From NCBI GenBank assembly GCA_025963615.1, contig JAOQAL010000107.1, positions 1 to 5,841 on the forward strand: a stretch of DNA of 5,841 nt, given 5' to 3'. Position numbers and translations under genes: made by a program. Shown here in pieces: positions 1-5,501 of this stretch (positions are counted from its first letter, which is position 1; each line of letters begins with the position of its first letter). The DNA comes from Chitinophagaceae bacterium (lineage in GTDB: Bacteria > Bacteroidota > Bacteroidia > Chitinophagales > Chitinophagaceae). The notes under the pieces were generated by a model. The model saw only the letters and a list, made by a program, of their open reading frames with translations, did no database searches and had not been told where the DNA came from.

Positions 1-49
1 AAGTAATAATTTGACTTCCAGGTTATGGGAGCGATAAAATACAATTTTG

Positions 50-85
50 GAACACTAAGACACCGAGGCACAGAGTCACGGAGGA
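50..85. repeat. Degenerate CAC/GAG-type intergenic repeat
   Basis: The stretch contains CAC triplets spaced 6 to 10 bases apart and alternating with GAG or AAG (for example GACACCGAGGCACAGAGTCA). Short purine-rich repeats of this kind are common between genes in Bacteroidetes genomes. It resembles in style, though not in exact sequence, the GCAAAG repeat at the other end of the window. No open frame is supported here. The unit is degenerate, so this is a resemblance rather than a defined repeat family. Confidence 0.35.
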
Positions 86-91
86 TGACTA

Positions 92-123
92 AGTTTAGAA
101 GATTAAGACTAAACTTCTAAACT
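92..123 (-). terminator. Hairpin directly after the RteC-like stop codon
   Basis: AGTTTAGAAG (92-101) and CTTCTAAACT (114-123) are perfect 10-bp inverted arms around a 12-base loop. They abut the stop codon (124-126) of the - strand RteC-like gene. A second copy of CTAAACT at 109-115 allows an alternative shorter pairing. No U-run follows on the - strand, so this may be a 3'-end stabilising or weak termination hairpin rather than a classical intrinsic terminator. Confidence 0.4.
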
Positions 124-717
124 CTAAAGGATAGCTAAGGTCGCGCGGCTTTCCGTGGCTGCCGCTTTCGCTTTTTTCAGTTCCTGGAAAACATCTTCTG
201 TATACCGTTCGAGTGCCAGCAGCTCAGCTACTTTGTAACTATAGCGGGTAGTCCGGCTCTCGTTACCCCTATCATAACTAAACAACGGTTCCTGCCTGGC
301 TTGTTCCCGCTCTACCGGCAGATAATATTCATGATCCTTCTCTGTCCCACCCCCTTTATAATACTCGTAAAATTCTTTATTCGCACCTATAAACCTGGCA
401 AGCCGGTGCATTTCGTTCACACAGAACTTTTGCAGGTCTTTTGGTGAGCGGGACGGCTTTACCAGTTCGGCCTGGTACCGCATATTATAATATTCAAGTT
501 CCGCTATGAATAATGGTTTTATTCTTTTGAAAAAATCGATTTCCTCCGCTACAGAGGTAAAAGAATAATCCTTTAATTCATCACTAACGTGTTGCCAATA
601 GCTTAACGCCTTATTATAGCAGCATTCCATCCTGCGTATAAAGAATCCCGCTTCCTGTTCGCAGAAAGCTATCGCCTCCTTCATCTCACTGTATAGCTTA
701 TCCGTTTTTTGTATCAT
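124..717 (-). CDS. RteC-family protein, short form lacking the usual C-terminal part
   Basis: The 197-residue product resembles the RteC family, first known as a regulator of excision of the Bacteroides conjugative transposon CTnDOT and also found on Bacteroidetes chromosomes. Family-like signatures seen are EEIDFFKRIKPLFIAELEYY (residues 58-77), the FYEYYKGG segment (116-123) followed by an acidic turn and aromatic residues (YYLP, 131-134), and YSYKVAELLA (159-168). Family members, as I recall them, continue for roughly 80 further residues with a helical, putatively DNA-binding part. Here the protein ends after a Lys/Ala-rich tail (KKAKAAATES) and a TAG stop. The ATG at 715-717 is preceded by an A/T-rich stretch without a clear Shine-Dalgarno, which is normal for the phylum. 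No other conjugative-transposon gene is visible, so it may be an orphan or relic regulator. A DNA-binding role is doubtful if the C-terminal part is really absent. Confidence 0.8.
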   Translation of the reverse strand: MIQKTDKLYSEMKEAIAFCEQEAGFFIRRMECCYNKALSYWQHVSDELKDYSFTSVAEEIDFFKRIKPLFIAELEYYNMRYQAELVKPSRSPKDLQKFCVNEMHRLARFIGANKEFYEYYKGGGTEKDHEYYLPVEREQARQEPLFSYDRGNESRTTRYSYKVAELLALERYTEDVFQELKKAKAAATESRATLAIL

Positions 718-786
718 GGTTTACGAATTAAAATTGATAAAACTAAGTTGCTCCCTGGTTTCTCTTAAGTTCTTAACAAAATATTA

Positions 787-871
787 AATAGAGGGGAGCC
801 CGTCTGCCAGGATCTGCCTTATGATTCCCGCTGCATCAAACGCGCTGCATAGCAGCAGGCATCCCTCTATT
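787..871 (-). ncRNA. Candidate structured RNA or leader upstream of the RteC-like gene
   Basis: On the - strand the ends of this 85-base segment are complementary. AATAGAGGG (871-863) pairs perfectly with CCCTCTATT (795-787). After a 2x2 internal loop, GCCTGCTGC (860-852) pairs with GCAGACGGGC (807-798) through nine pairs with one bulged A. One pair is G-U only on the - strand and would be an A/C mismatch on the + strand, which favours a - strand RNA. The interior holds two copies of ATGCAGCG and a small GCTGC/GCAGC hairpin. TATCTTTT, one mismatch from TAnnTTTG, lies just upstream, and a U-rich stretch follows the stem. The segment ends 70 bases before the RteC-like start codon, so it could be that gene's regulatory leader or a separate small RNA. 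No known family was recognised. Confidence 0.35.
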
Positions 872-1473
872 ACCAAAAGATATTAAACCTGGAGGGTTTG
901 TAGAAACAGACCCCGGTGATTTAAAGTCCACATGAGAAAGAATTTTATCCGCTATAAATATAGATCACTGTGTTAATCAGAAATTGTAAAATATACCAGG
1001 GCCCCCATTAAATAAACGAATGAAGGTGTCCGGTAGACCATGTTGATTAATGGAAGAAAAACAGGAACCCGATTGGAAGAGCAGGAAAAAACCTTGCTTT
1101 GAAAAGCAGGACTTAGTTTGTCCGGAAGCGGGTTCATCCCTATTCGATACGGTCGCCGGCTCTTATTCGGGTATATTGCCAGCCAGCCTGAAGCTTGTTT
1201 TGAACGCTCAAAGTAATGAACTGAAGTTACCTGGTAATAGATAACCCTTAAAGGGAGGGTTAAGGTCTGGATTTTCCGCTGCGGTAACTTGTAATGTTAA
1301 TTCTACAAATTATAGATAGCCGCATCTATTTTTCGCGGCTCTCGATCCTCGTTTCTTTGTATCCGGTTGATGGCAGGTAACCTTGAAAACTACCGAAATA
1401 CCATATAGCCTGCTTTTAACCAGCTCTTTTATCCGAATAACCATTTTTTTGATCCGTATCCCGGAAATAATTA
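872..1473. other. Gene-poor stretch with one weak small open frame
   Basis: No convincing gene was found in these 600 bases. One open frame at 1050-1244 on the + strand would encode 64 residues starting MEEKQEPDWKSRKKPC. It has no recognisable domain, no clear ribosome binding site and no membrane segment, so it is probably chance, although it overlaps no other gene. The end of this frame (around 1242-1260) lies in a C/G-clustered stretch able to form small hairpins. The pseudoknot-like element at 1312-1340 is listed separately. The last 130 bases before the kinase-like gene are pyrimidine-rich and show no TAnnTTTG box. Confidence 0.4.
1312..1340. other. Interleaved complementary hexamers (pseudoknot-like)
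   Basis: Four 6-base blocks occur in the order a-b-a'-b': ATAGAT (1312-1317), AGCCGC (1318-1323), ATCTAT (1324-1329), a 5-base linker, then GCGGCT (1335-1340). The first and third are perfect complements, and so are the second and fourth. This is the topology of an H-type pseudoknot, or of two mutually exclusive hairpins if both cannot form at once. With no bases between the first two blocks a full pseudoknot would be strained, so a switch between hairpins is at least as likely. It lies about 135 bases upstream of the kinase-like gene pair. Confidence 0.3.
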
Positions 1474-1911
1474 TTGAAAAAACCTAAATCTCATCCAGTC
1501 ATGAACCTTCAGCAAATGATAACCCCCCTGCTTACGAGTTATCAAACCGTGGCCGAAAAACAAAAAAGCTCTTTTATTAACGCGATACCCCCGGATCTTT
1601 GCATTGAAACAGACACCGAGGCACTCTCTACACTTATGAGCAGCCTGTTATATATTGTTGCCCGCTGCAGCAAGGATAGTGCTATTACTGTTGATGCAGG
1701 AGCGCATGGAGATCTGGCGATGTTAACTATAAAGGACAACTGCAACACGAATAATTACGGAGTTCTTCATGAATTTCAGCATGTGAAATTGCTTTCAAAA
1801 AAAATTGATGGCCTGTTGGATATCAACCGGGGAAAGACAGAAACTACCATTTCCCTGAGCTTTATAAACAATGCAGACAGGCAGGTTGTAAAAGAACTGA
1901 GGCGGGCTTAA
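1474..1911 (+). CDS. Degenerate histidine-kinase-type ATPase domain protein
   Basis: The product (145 residues from the TTG at 1474, or 136 from the ATG at 1501) looks like a lone C-terminal catalytic domain of a sensor histidine kinase (GHKL/HATPase fold). Residues 46-75 (ETDTEALSTLMSSLLYIVAR onward to ITVDA) match the helix with the N-box and the following strand. LTIKDN (84-89) matches the strand before the G1 box. LLSKKIDGLLDINRGK (106-121) followed by TTISLSF matches the last helix, turn and strand. The ATP-binding residues are mostly gone: the N-box Asn is not in place, DxGxG reads DNCNTN, and no G2 glycine loop is seen. There is no phospho-acceptor His domain, sensor or membrane segment. 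I infer a non-catalytic protein-binding module. The gene is followed after 37 bases by a related gene in the same direction, so the two are probably co-transcribed. The ATG at 1501 is the likelier start because upstream support for the TTG is weak. Confidence 0.65.
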   Translation: MKKPKSHPVMNLQQMITPLLTSYQTVAEKQKSSFINAIPPDLCIETDTEALSTLMSSLLYIVARCSKDSAITVDAGAHGDLAMLTIKDNCNTNNYGVLHEFQHVKLLSKKIDGLLDINRGKTETTISLSFINNADRQVVKELRRA

Positions 1912-1948
1912 TGCGTATTAGACACTCGTTTAAAAAAAATCCAAAATC

Positions 1949-2314
1949 ATGAATACCAATCAAAACAAACCGATGTTCCTTCGTGCTGTAGTGGCTGAAC
2001 TGTTATCCCATTATGCGCAGGTAAACAGCACCAGCTCCATACAGATCATCAATTCAGTTTCCAGCGAATGTTTGGTAACCCGCAAAAAAAACTGGCTCGC
2101 TCCTTTGATGGGCGATCTCTATTCCATCCTGGCCGACGTGAAAGAAAATGATCAGATTTATATCTCAGCCAGGGAAGTAAATGGTGAATACCAGTTATAC
2201 GCCGCCCAAAAGAACGTGACAAAACCAAATGACCTGAAGACATCAACAGATAAACATTGTCCCCGTTCACAATTTTACCCGCAAAGTTATGTTTCGGGTG
2301 CAGGGCTTAATTAA
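1949..2314 (+). CDS. Small kinase-ATPase-related protein, copy A (truncated type)
   Basis: The 121-residue product aligns without gaps to the protein at 4857-5213: about 45 of the first 86 residues are identical, including VVAELLS (14-20), QIIN (32-35), KNWLAPLM (47-54), DLY (56-58) and YISA (71-74). It also matches the preceding kinase-like protein more weakly over its INAI...ETDTEALSTLM...ITVDA segment. It therefore corresponds to the first part of a histidine-kinase ATPase fold. After LYAAQK (83-88) the resemblance stops, and the tail of some 33 residues is polar and unlike the paralogue's. The last helix and strands of the fold are absent, and neither shifted frame restores them. The start ATG follows an A-rich stretch 37 bases after the upstream stop, suggesting an operon, and a hairpin terminator follows. 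Function is unknown. It could be a dominant or decoy fragment, or decaying DNA, although the conserved core argues for past selection. Confidence 0.65.
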   Translation: MNTNQNKPMFLRAVVAELLSHYAQVNSTSSIQIINSVSSECLVTRKKNWLAPLMGDLYSILADVKENDQIYISAREVNGEYQLYAAQKNVTKPNDLKTSTDKHCPRSQFYPQSYVSGAGLN

Positions 2315-2356
2315 TAAAAACGCCAAACAGTCTAGATAGTCCTTCTTTGTCCAAGA

Positions 2357-2389
2357 GCCTGCGTATTAGATGCGCGGGCCTTATTTTAT
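2357..2389 (+). terminator. Intrinsic terminator after the kinase-like gene pair
   Basis: GCCTGCG (2357-2363) pairs with CGCGGGC (2373-2379) through seven pairs, one of them T-G, around a 9-base loop. TTATTTTAT follows one base later. It lies about 40 bases after the stop at 2314 and would end the 1474-2314 transcription unit. Confidence 0.6.
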
Positions 2390-2474
2390 GCATTAGTCCC
2401 CGTTGGTTTATTCTTACCTGGAAACTTTCTTCTTTCCCTGAGCCATTGCTAATCCATTTACGCAACCTGGTCGA

Positions 2475-2609
2475 TGGTGATATTGGAGCTGGACTGCTTT
2501 GGATGCTGAAAGTAAATTAATCGTTTCTTGGTTAGTTGGCGGTTGGGACCCTGAATCGGCTATTGAGTTTATGAAAGATAATGCTTCAAGGCAGGCAAAC
2601 AGAAATTGA
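2475..2609 (+). pseudogene. IS1-family transposase remnant
   Basis: In the frame of 2481-2609 the sequence reads YWSWTALDAESK, LIVSWLVGGWDPES, AIEFMKDNASRQANRN and then a stop. This closely fits the core of IS1-type DDE transposases, where the typical wording is GDVW-WTA-DA-SKL-VSWLVGGRD, followed by an alpha-helical segment ending RLANR and then TTDG. Just upstream, GGTGAT (Gly-Asp) is in another frame, so a 1-base deletion appears to separate GD from WSW. After the stop, a frame shift recovers IDGW where TTDG is expected. About 40 residues remain of a protein normally over 150. No terminal inverted repeats or target duplications were recognised. It is a dead fragment showing past IS insertion between the kinase-like genes and the gene at 2685. 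Confidence 0.75.
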
Positions 2610-2634
2610 TGGGTGGAATGGATCAATTTTAAAA

Positions 2635-2664
2635 TGTGAAATCGACTTATAAGTTTTACATTTG
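2635..2664 (+). promoter_or_regulatory. Bacteroidetes-type promoter for the 2685 gene
   Basis: TACATTTG (2657-2664) is a perfect match to the TAnnTTTG -7 box. About 19 bases upstream, TGTG (2635-2638) is an imperfect -33 element (consensus TTG). Transcription would begin near 2670, giving a leader of about 15 bases before the ATG at 2685. Confidence 0.6.
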
Positions 2665-2684
2665 CCGCCGCCTTAATCGTACAT

Positions 2685-2942
2685 ATGAACGTTATCAAAA
2701 ATATACAATTCACTCTGCTCATCTCTATTAATAAACAGTTGCATGAATTCAATTTCCGAAAGCGCAGCTCTGGGCTTTACGATACGGATACAGGCGATGA
2801 ACAGGGAAACCGTTACTTTTTCAAAATGTCCCGGGCGGAAGAAAAATGGAAAATCGAGGGTGTAGACTTACCAGCATGGATCACCACGAGCGAAATGCTG
2901 ATTAATGCGGCTTTATTGAATGAAGACCCGCGGCAACTGTAA
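2685..2942 (+). CDS. Small conserved-type hypothetical protein
   Basis: The 85-residue product is probably cytoplasmic, as it has no signal peptide or convincing membrane segment. It reads as a small beta-rich protein: a strand FTLLISIN (9-16), an acidic/aromatic stretch YDTDTGDEQGNRYFFKM (32-48), then KWKIEGVDLPAWI (54-66) and a C-terminal helix (about 69-82). This arrangement (hydrophobic strand, EFNFRK, GNRYFFKM, W-I) resembles hypothetical proteins that I recall as frequent in Chitinophagaceae, but I cannot name a domain family. The gene is supported by the consensus -7 box 20 bases upstream and by a codon pattern that is consistent throughout. A stop overlapping TAATAA ends it, and no strong terminator follows. 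It sits between an IS remnant and the MarR gene. Function is unknown. Confidence 0.6.
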   Translation: MNVIKNIQFTLLISINKQLHEFNFRKRSSGLYDTDTGDEQGNRYFFKMSRAEEKWKIEGVDLPAWITTSEMLINAALLNEDPRQL

Positions 2943-3129
2943 TAATACTCCATTATCATCTTCTGCGAAATCATTAGCTTAATACTGTCATGGAATTCAC
3001 ACGCAGAATACTTACTTTAAAAGTGTATTTAACAAGTGCTGCGGGGAAACTTTTTTAAAATGTTTCTTTCGTTGCCTGGTATGTCCATTCGCAAGCTTTG
3101 TGTATTTTTTAATACATTACCGTTATGAA

Positions 3130-3155
3130 AAATAACTTGTGCCGTTTAGTTATTT
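3130..3155. promoter_or_regulatory. Candidate operator upstream of the MarR gene
   Basis: AAATAACT (3130-3137) and AGTTATTT (3148-3155) form a perfect 8-bp inverted repeat with a 10-base spacer, ending 24 bases before the GTG start. Extra half-site-like words surround it: GTTAT at 3122-3126 and ATAACTT at 3167-3173. Symmetric A/T-rich sites of this size are typical targets of dimeric MarR-family repressors, which usually control their own promoter. No TAnnTTTG box was identified nearby, so the exact promoter is unclear. Confidence 0.5.
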
Positions 3156-3179
3156 AATTCCAGTCTATAACTTCTAACG

Positions 3180-3659
3180 GTGCAATCTAAAATTGAAAGT
3201 TTCAGCGCTTTTATCCGTTTCTTTAGCAGCATTATCAGCTTTATAGAGGAAGGGTTGGGTAAGATTGCCTATTCCACAGCCGAAATGAGCGTATTATTTG
3301 AATTATATTCCCTGGGGCCCTGTTCAGCCAAAACAGTTTTATATCACGTAAAGATGAATAAGGGTCACTTGAGCCGGATATTATACCGGTTAGAAAAAGC
3401 TGAACTGGTAAAAATGTTCCGTAAACCTGATGACAGGCGTTTTCTGTCCGTAACGCTAACCCCGAAAGGAACACAGGAGACAGAAGCAATGATCAAGCTC
3501 CATAACCAGCAACTGGAAAAAATACTTTCTAATATGATCCCGGCAAAACAACAAGACCTTATAACAGCTATGGAAACCGTGAAAGTATTGTTGGAAGGAT
3601 CGCATAACCCGGCAAGAATGAAATATACGCCGGGGCTGAAACAAAGGACTACAAAATAA
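3180..3659 (+). CDS. MarR-family winged-helix transcriptional regulator
   Basis: The 159-residue product is a cytoplasmic dimeric repressor-type protein. The N-terminal helix FSAFIRFFSSIISFIEEGLG (8-27) fits the dimerisation helix. STAEMSVLFELYSLGPCSAK (32-51) begins the winged-helix domain. KGHLSRILYRLEKAELV (61-77) is the recognition helix and its continuation. RKPDDRRFLSVTLTPKG (81-97) is the beta wing with its usual DDRR motif. Residues about 100-140 form the C-terminal dimerisation helices. The G-LSRIL-RLE form and the F-EEGLG opening resemble the MarR half of MarR-GNAT acetyltransferase fusions, but no acetyltransferase follows. Length is normal for a stand-alone MarR protein. The start is GTG at 3180: an in-frame stop lies at 3168-3170 and no ATG is available before the conserved region. 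An inverted repeat just upstream suggests autoregulation. The regulated partner and ligand are unknown, as no divergent or downstream target gene is present. Confidence 0.85.
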   Translation: MQSKIESFSAFIRFFSSIISFIEEGLGKIAYSTAEMSVLFELYSLGPCSAKTVLYHVKMNKGHLSRILYRLEKAELVKMFRKPDDRRFLSVTLTPKGTQETEAMIKLHNQQLEKILSNMIPAKQQDLITAMETVKVLLEGSHNPARMKYTPGLKQRTTK

Positions 3660-3744
3660 TAATTGGGGAAAGAAAATGAATGAAGGCTGGGAGTATTTGT
3701 GTGTGATCTTTAAACCTTAAGAGGCGCACGATGACAGAGAATAT

Positions 3745-3778
3745 AAAAAAGGGCATCCCGGGACGCCCTTTTATTTAG
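3745..3778. terminator. Bidirectional terminator between convergent MarR and SWIB genes
   Basis: The stem is A-run/GGGC (3747-3754), TCCC and GGGA at the apex (3756-3763), then GCCC and T-run (3765-3772). The single imperfect position (3755/3764) is A/C on the + strand but G-U on the - strand. The - strand reading also ends in six U residues. It therefore serves the H1-like/SWIB gene best (13 to 20 bases past its stop) and also works for the MarR gene, where TTTTATTTA follows. Confidence 0.85.
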
Positions 3779-3790
3779 TATTAATTTTTC

Positions 3791-4195
3791 TCAGCTCAGG
3801 TGCTTTGACAAGTGGCTTGCCATTTCAAACATTGATACCTGGGCTTTGCCGCTAAATACGGGTTTCAGCTTTTCATCTGCATTGATCATACGTCTGTTTT
3901 TAGAGTCCTGCAGCTTATTGGCTTTTATATAGTCCCATATTTTCTTTACGGTTTCCGTGCGGGGCAGCGGTTTACTGCCTACCACGGCCGCGAGTGCTGG
4001 AGACGGAGTAAGGGCTTTCATAAATGCAGCCGAAGGTTTACGGACCGATTTTTTTGCGGCTTTCTTTGCCGGTTTGGACGCCGGGGCCTTGGCCACTTTT
4101 TTAACTGCTTTCTTTGCGACCTTTTTAACTGCTTTTTTTGGTGCCTTTTTAGGAGCAGCTTTTTTTGCCGCTTTCTTTGCGGATTTTTTTGCCAT
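3791..4195 (-). CDS. Histone-H1-like Lys/Ala/Pro tail fused to a SWIB/MDM2 domain
   Basis: The 134-residue product has two parts. Residues 1-56 are a basic low-complexity tail of AKK, KKA and KKV units like eukaryotic and bacterial H1 C-terminal tails, expected to bind DNA without sequence preference. Residues about 57-132 match the SWIB domain: AFMKALTPSPALAAVVG (57-73), LPRTETVKKIWDYIKANKLQ (77-96), then the NRRMINADEKLKPVF block (100-114) and a last helix (MFEMASHLSKHL). SWIB domains are known from chromatin remodellers and from chlamydial proteins, and SWIB-plus-H1-tail proteins occur in Bacteroidetes. A role in nucleoid architecture is inferred. The ATG at 4193-4195 follows a purine- and A-rich leader, and a consensus -7 box lies about 47 bases upstream. 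The gene stands alone, with the bidirectional terminator after it. Confidence 0.9.
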   Translation of the reverse strand: MAKKSAKKAAKKAAPKKAPKKAVKKVAKKAVKKVAKAPASKPAKKAAKKSVRKPSAAFMKALTPSPALAAVVGSKPLPRTETVKKIWDYIKANKLQDSKNRRMINADEKLKPVFSGKAQVSMFEMASHLSKHLS

Positions 4196-4241
4196 GATGT
4201 TTTGTTTTAGAATATTAATGGGTAATAAGAAATTGACGCTT

Positions 4242-4249
4242 CAAATATA
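4242..4249 (-). promoter_or_regulatory. -7 promoter box of the H1-like/SWIB gene
   Basis: On the - strand this reads TATATTTG, a perfect TAnnTTTG box. The expected -33 TTG is only approximated by TTA or TTC words 15 to 19 bases upstream. The start of transcription would be near 4236, leaving an A-rich leader of about 40 bases. Confidence 0.6.
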
Positions 4250-4856
4250 GATTATTTTGAGGTTTAAGGAAGGGAGCCCAGGAATAAATAGCTGATATTG
4301 GCCGGACCTGGACTGATGGCCATGTGGGTGAATCCTACTTCGGAACCCAGGCATGCATACTGTAAAAATGGTGGTTCGGTCATATTTCTACTACAAGGAT
4401 CTGCTCTTGTTTATGACAGAAAGATAGTAACCTGTTCTATTTTTCCCGCCTGGAGAAATTGTTTTCTTTATACTGTCATTGAGCGGGTATTCGTTGATAC
4501 CAAATCCAGATCCTTTCAGAAAATAAATGGTTGACAGATGTACAAATCATTAAAGCAATTAAACACCGACGCCCGATACGCTGAAGCTATAAAACAAGCC
4601 TGTCGATGCAGAAAAGAACTTTCTCCCGGTTATAGAGAATTTGCGACGCAAACTGAAAACAAGCCCCAGAAAAGTTCCGGAAGGAAACCAATAATTGTAC
4701 AGAGCTCCTGGTTATTACAAGCCTTTATCCAATGGGCCATTTGGCGTTGAATGCACAGCCATGGCGAAGAATGAGCCTGGTGACTAAAGTAGACAGCTGT
4801 TGATTTCGCTCACTATTATTAATTACCCCTACCCTTCTTAAAGTAAATTCCAGTAT
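4250..4856. other. Gene-poor stretch with two weak open frames
   Basis: No gene here is well supported. A frame at 4298-4534 (78 residues, TTG start) and one at 4538-4750 (70 residues, ATG start, beginning MYKSLKQLNTDARYAEAIKQ) follow each other on the + strand, separated by only three bases. Neither shows a recognisable domain, promoter or ribosome binding site. The second has a plausible helical, basic composition, so a small real protein cannot be excluded. The last 60 bases before the gene at 4857 are A/T- and C-rich, and TAAATTCC there is only a weak -7 candidate. Confidence 0.35.
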
Positions 4857-5213
4857 ATGAATATCCACCAAAACAAACAGCTATCCGTTCGCTCCGTAGT
4901 TGCTGAACTTTTATCCTGTTACTTCAGGGTCTGCCCAAAACGTTCAACGCAAATTATCAATGCAGTTTCCGGCGAACTGGTCTTTCCACACAGTAAAAAC
5001 TGGCTGGCGCCTTTAATGGCTGATCTGTATGCGGTACTGTCCCGGATAAATAATGACGATCTGGTTTATATTTCAGCGAAGGCGATTAAAGGTGAAGTTA
5101 AACTCTACGCAACCGAAAGGAAGCAAATTAGTTCCGTTGCCAGTCACAAAACAGATGGTCAGCGATCAGCCGTGCTTACCATGCTGTGTCGTCCATATTT
5201 TATTGCCTGCTAA
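4857..5213 (+). CDS. Small kinase-ATPase-related protein, copy B (truncated type)
   Basis: The 118-residue product is a paralogue of the protein at 1949-2314, aligned without gaps over the first 86 residues at about 52% identity. Shared blocks are RSVVAELLS-like (12-20), TQIINAVSGE (31-40), KNWLAPLMADLY (47-58), YISAKAIKGE (71-80) and LYAT (83-86). Like its paralogue it matches only the first half of a histidine-kinase ATPase domain and carries no canonical ATP-binding box. The tail after residue 87 (KQISSVASHKTDGQ and onward) differs completely from the other copy, although both lose the resemblance at the same point. It stands alone with no partner gene and no strong promoter box. Whether it is translated is unproven, but the conserved core and similar length in both copies favour a real small protein rather than random decay. 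Function is unknown. Confidence 0.6.
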   Translation: MNIHQNKQLSVRSVVAELLSCYFRVCPKRSTQIINAVSGELVFPHSKNWLAPLMADLYAVLSRINNDDLVYISAKAIKGEVKLYATERKQISSVASHKTDGQRSAVLTMLCRPYFIAC

Positions 5214-5371
5214 AAAATTCGATCACGGGTTCACTGCAAATACCGGGAAAAGACTGTGACTACTTTATTTATCTATATTTCTGTTCTTCCCCCGTTGCTA
5301 TAAATTTCCAACAGTAATTCTTCAGTTATAAATCAGGAGCGGGTAAAAATGTCTTTCTGAAAAAAGAAGAG

Positions 5372-5497
5372 AAAAAAAATAGAAGTTGACTGATATTGGA
5401 TTTCTCCCGTTAGCTACCGGGATGGTCTTTCAAAGGAATGGACATGGCTTTTTCAAGGACGATATTGGATGGATTGATACGATATCAATCAACTTCT
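5372..5497 (-). ncRNA. Candidate free-standing small RNA with 6S-like closing stem
   Basis: Read on the - strand, the transcript would begin at about 5497 with AGAAGTTGATTGATAT and reach its complement ATATCAGTCAACTTCT at 5396-5381. The two ends form 16 consecutive pairs, one of them G-U only on this strand. One A later, eight U residues (5379-5372) follow, so the closing stem doubles as an intrinsic terminator. The interior of about 80 bases contains a CCCG/CGGG hairpin with an 8-base loop (5421-5406) and an alternative 5' hairpin GATTGATA/TATCAATC (5490-5472) that competes with the closing stem. A consensus -7 box lies 5 bases upstream of the stem. No reading frame fits. Length (about 117 bases) and a long terminal stem around a mostly open centre recall 6S RNA, of which a Bacteroidetes form (6S-Flavo) is known. 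The family assignment is only a suggestion. Confidence 0.6.
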
Positions 5498-5501
5498 GCT
5501 G

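Noticed and set aside
2694..2701. TATTTTTG box on the - strand
   Set aside because: It matches TAnnTTTG but lies inside the start of a + strand gene and leads to no supported - strand gene.
2414..2752. Open frame of 112 residues on the - strand
   Set aside because: It runs antisense through the transposase remnant and the start of the 2685 gene, whose + strand readings are clearly meaningful. The peptide has no recognisable domain.
3957..4250. Ala/Phe-rich open frame of 97 residues on the + strand
   Set aside because: It is the antisense image of the AKK repeat tail of the SWIB gene, and the apparent membrane-like segments are an artefact of that.
5053..5259. Open frame of 68 residues on the + strand
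   Set aside because: It is out of frame inside the copy B gene. I checked whether it restores the missing ATPase half after a frameshift, and it does not.
5381..5497. Miniature inverted-repeat transposable element
   Set aside because: The inverted ends would fit, but no target-site duplication flanks them, the only fully paired strand is the one with the promoter and U-tract, and no second copy is in the window. A genome-wide copy count would settle it.
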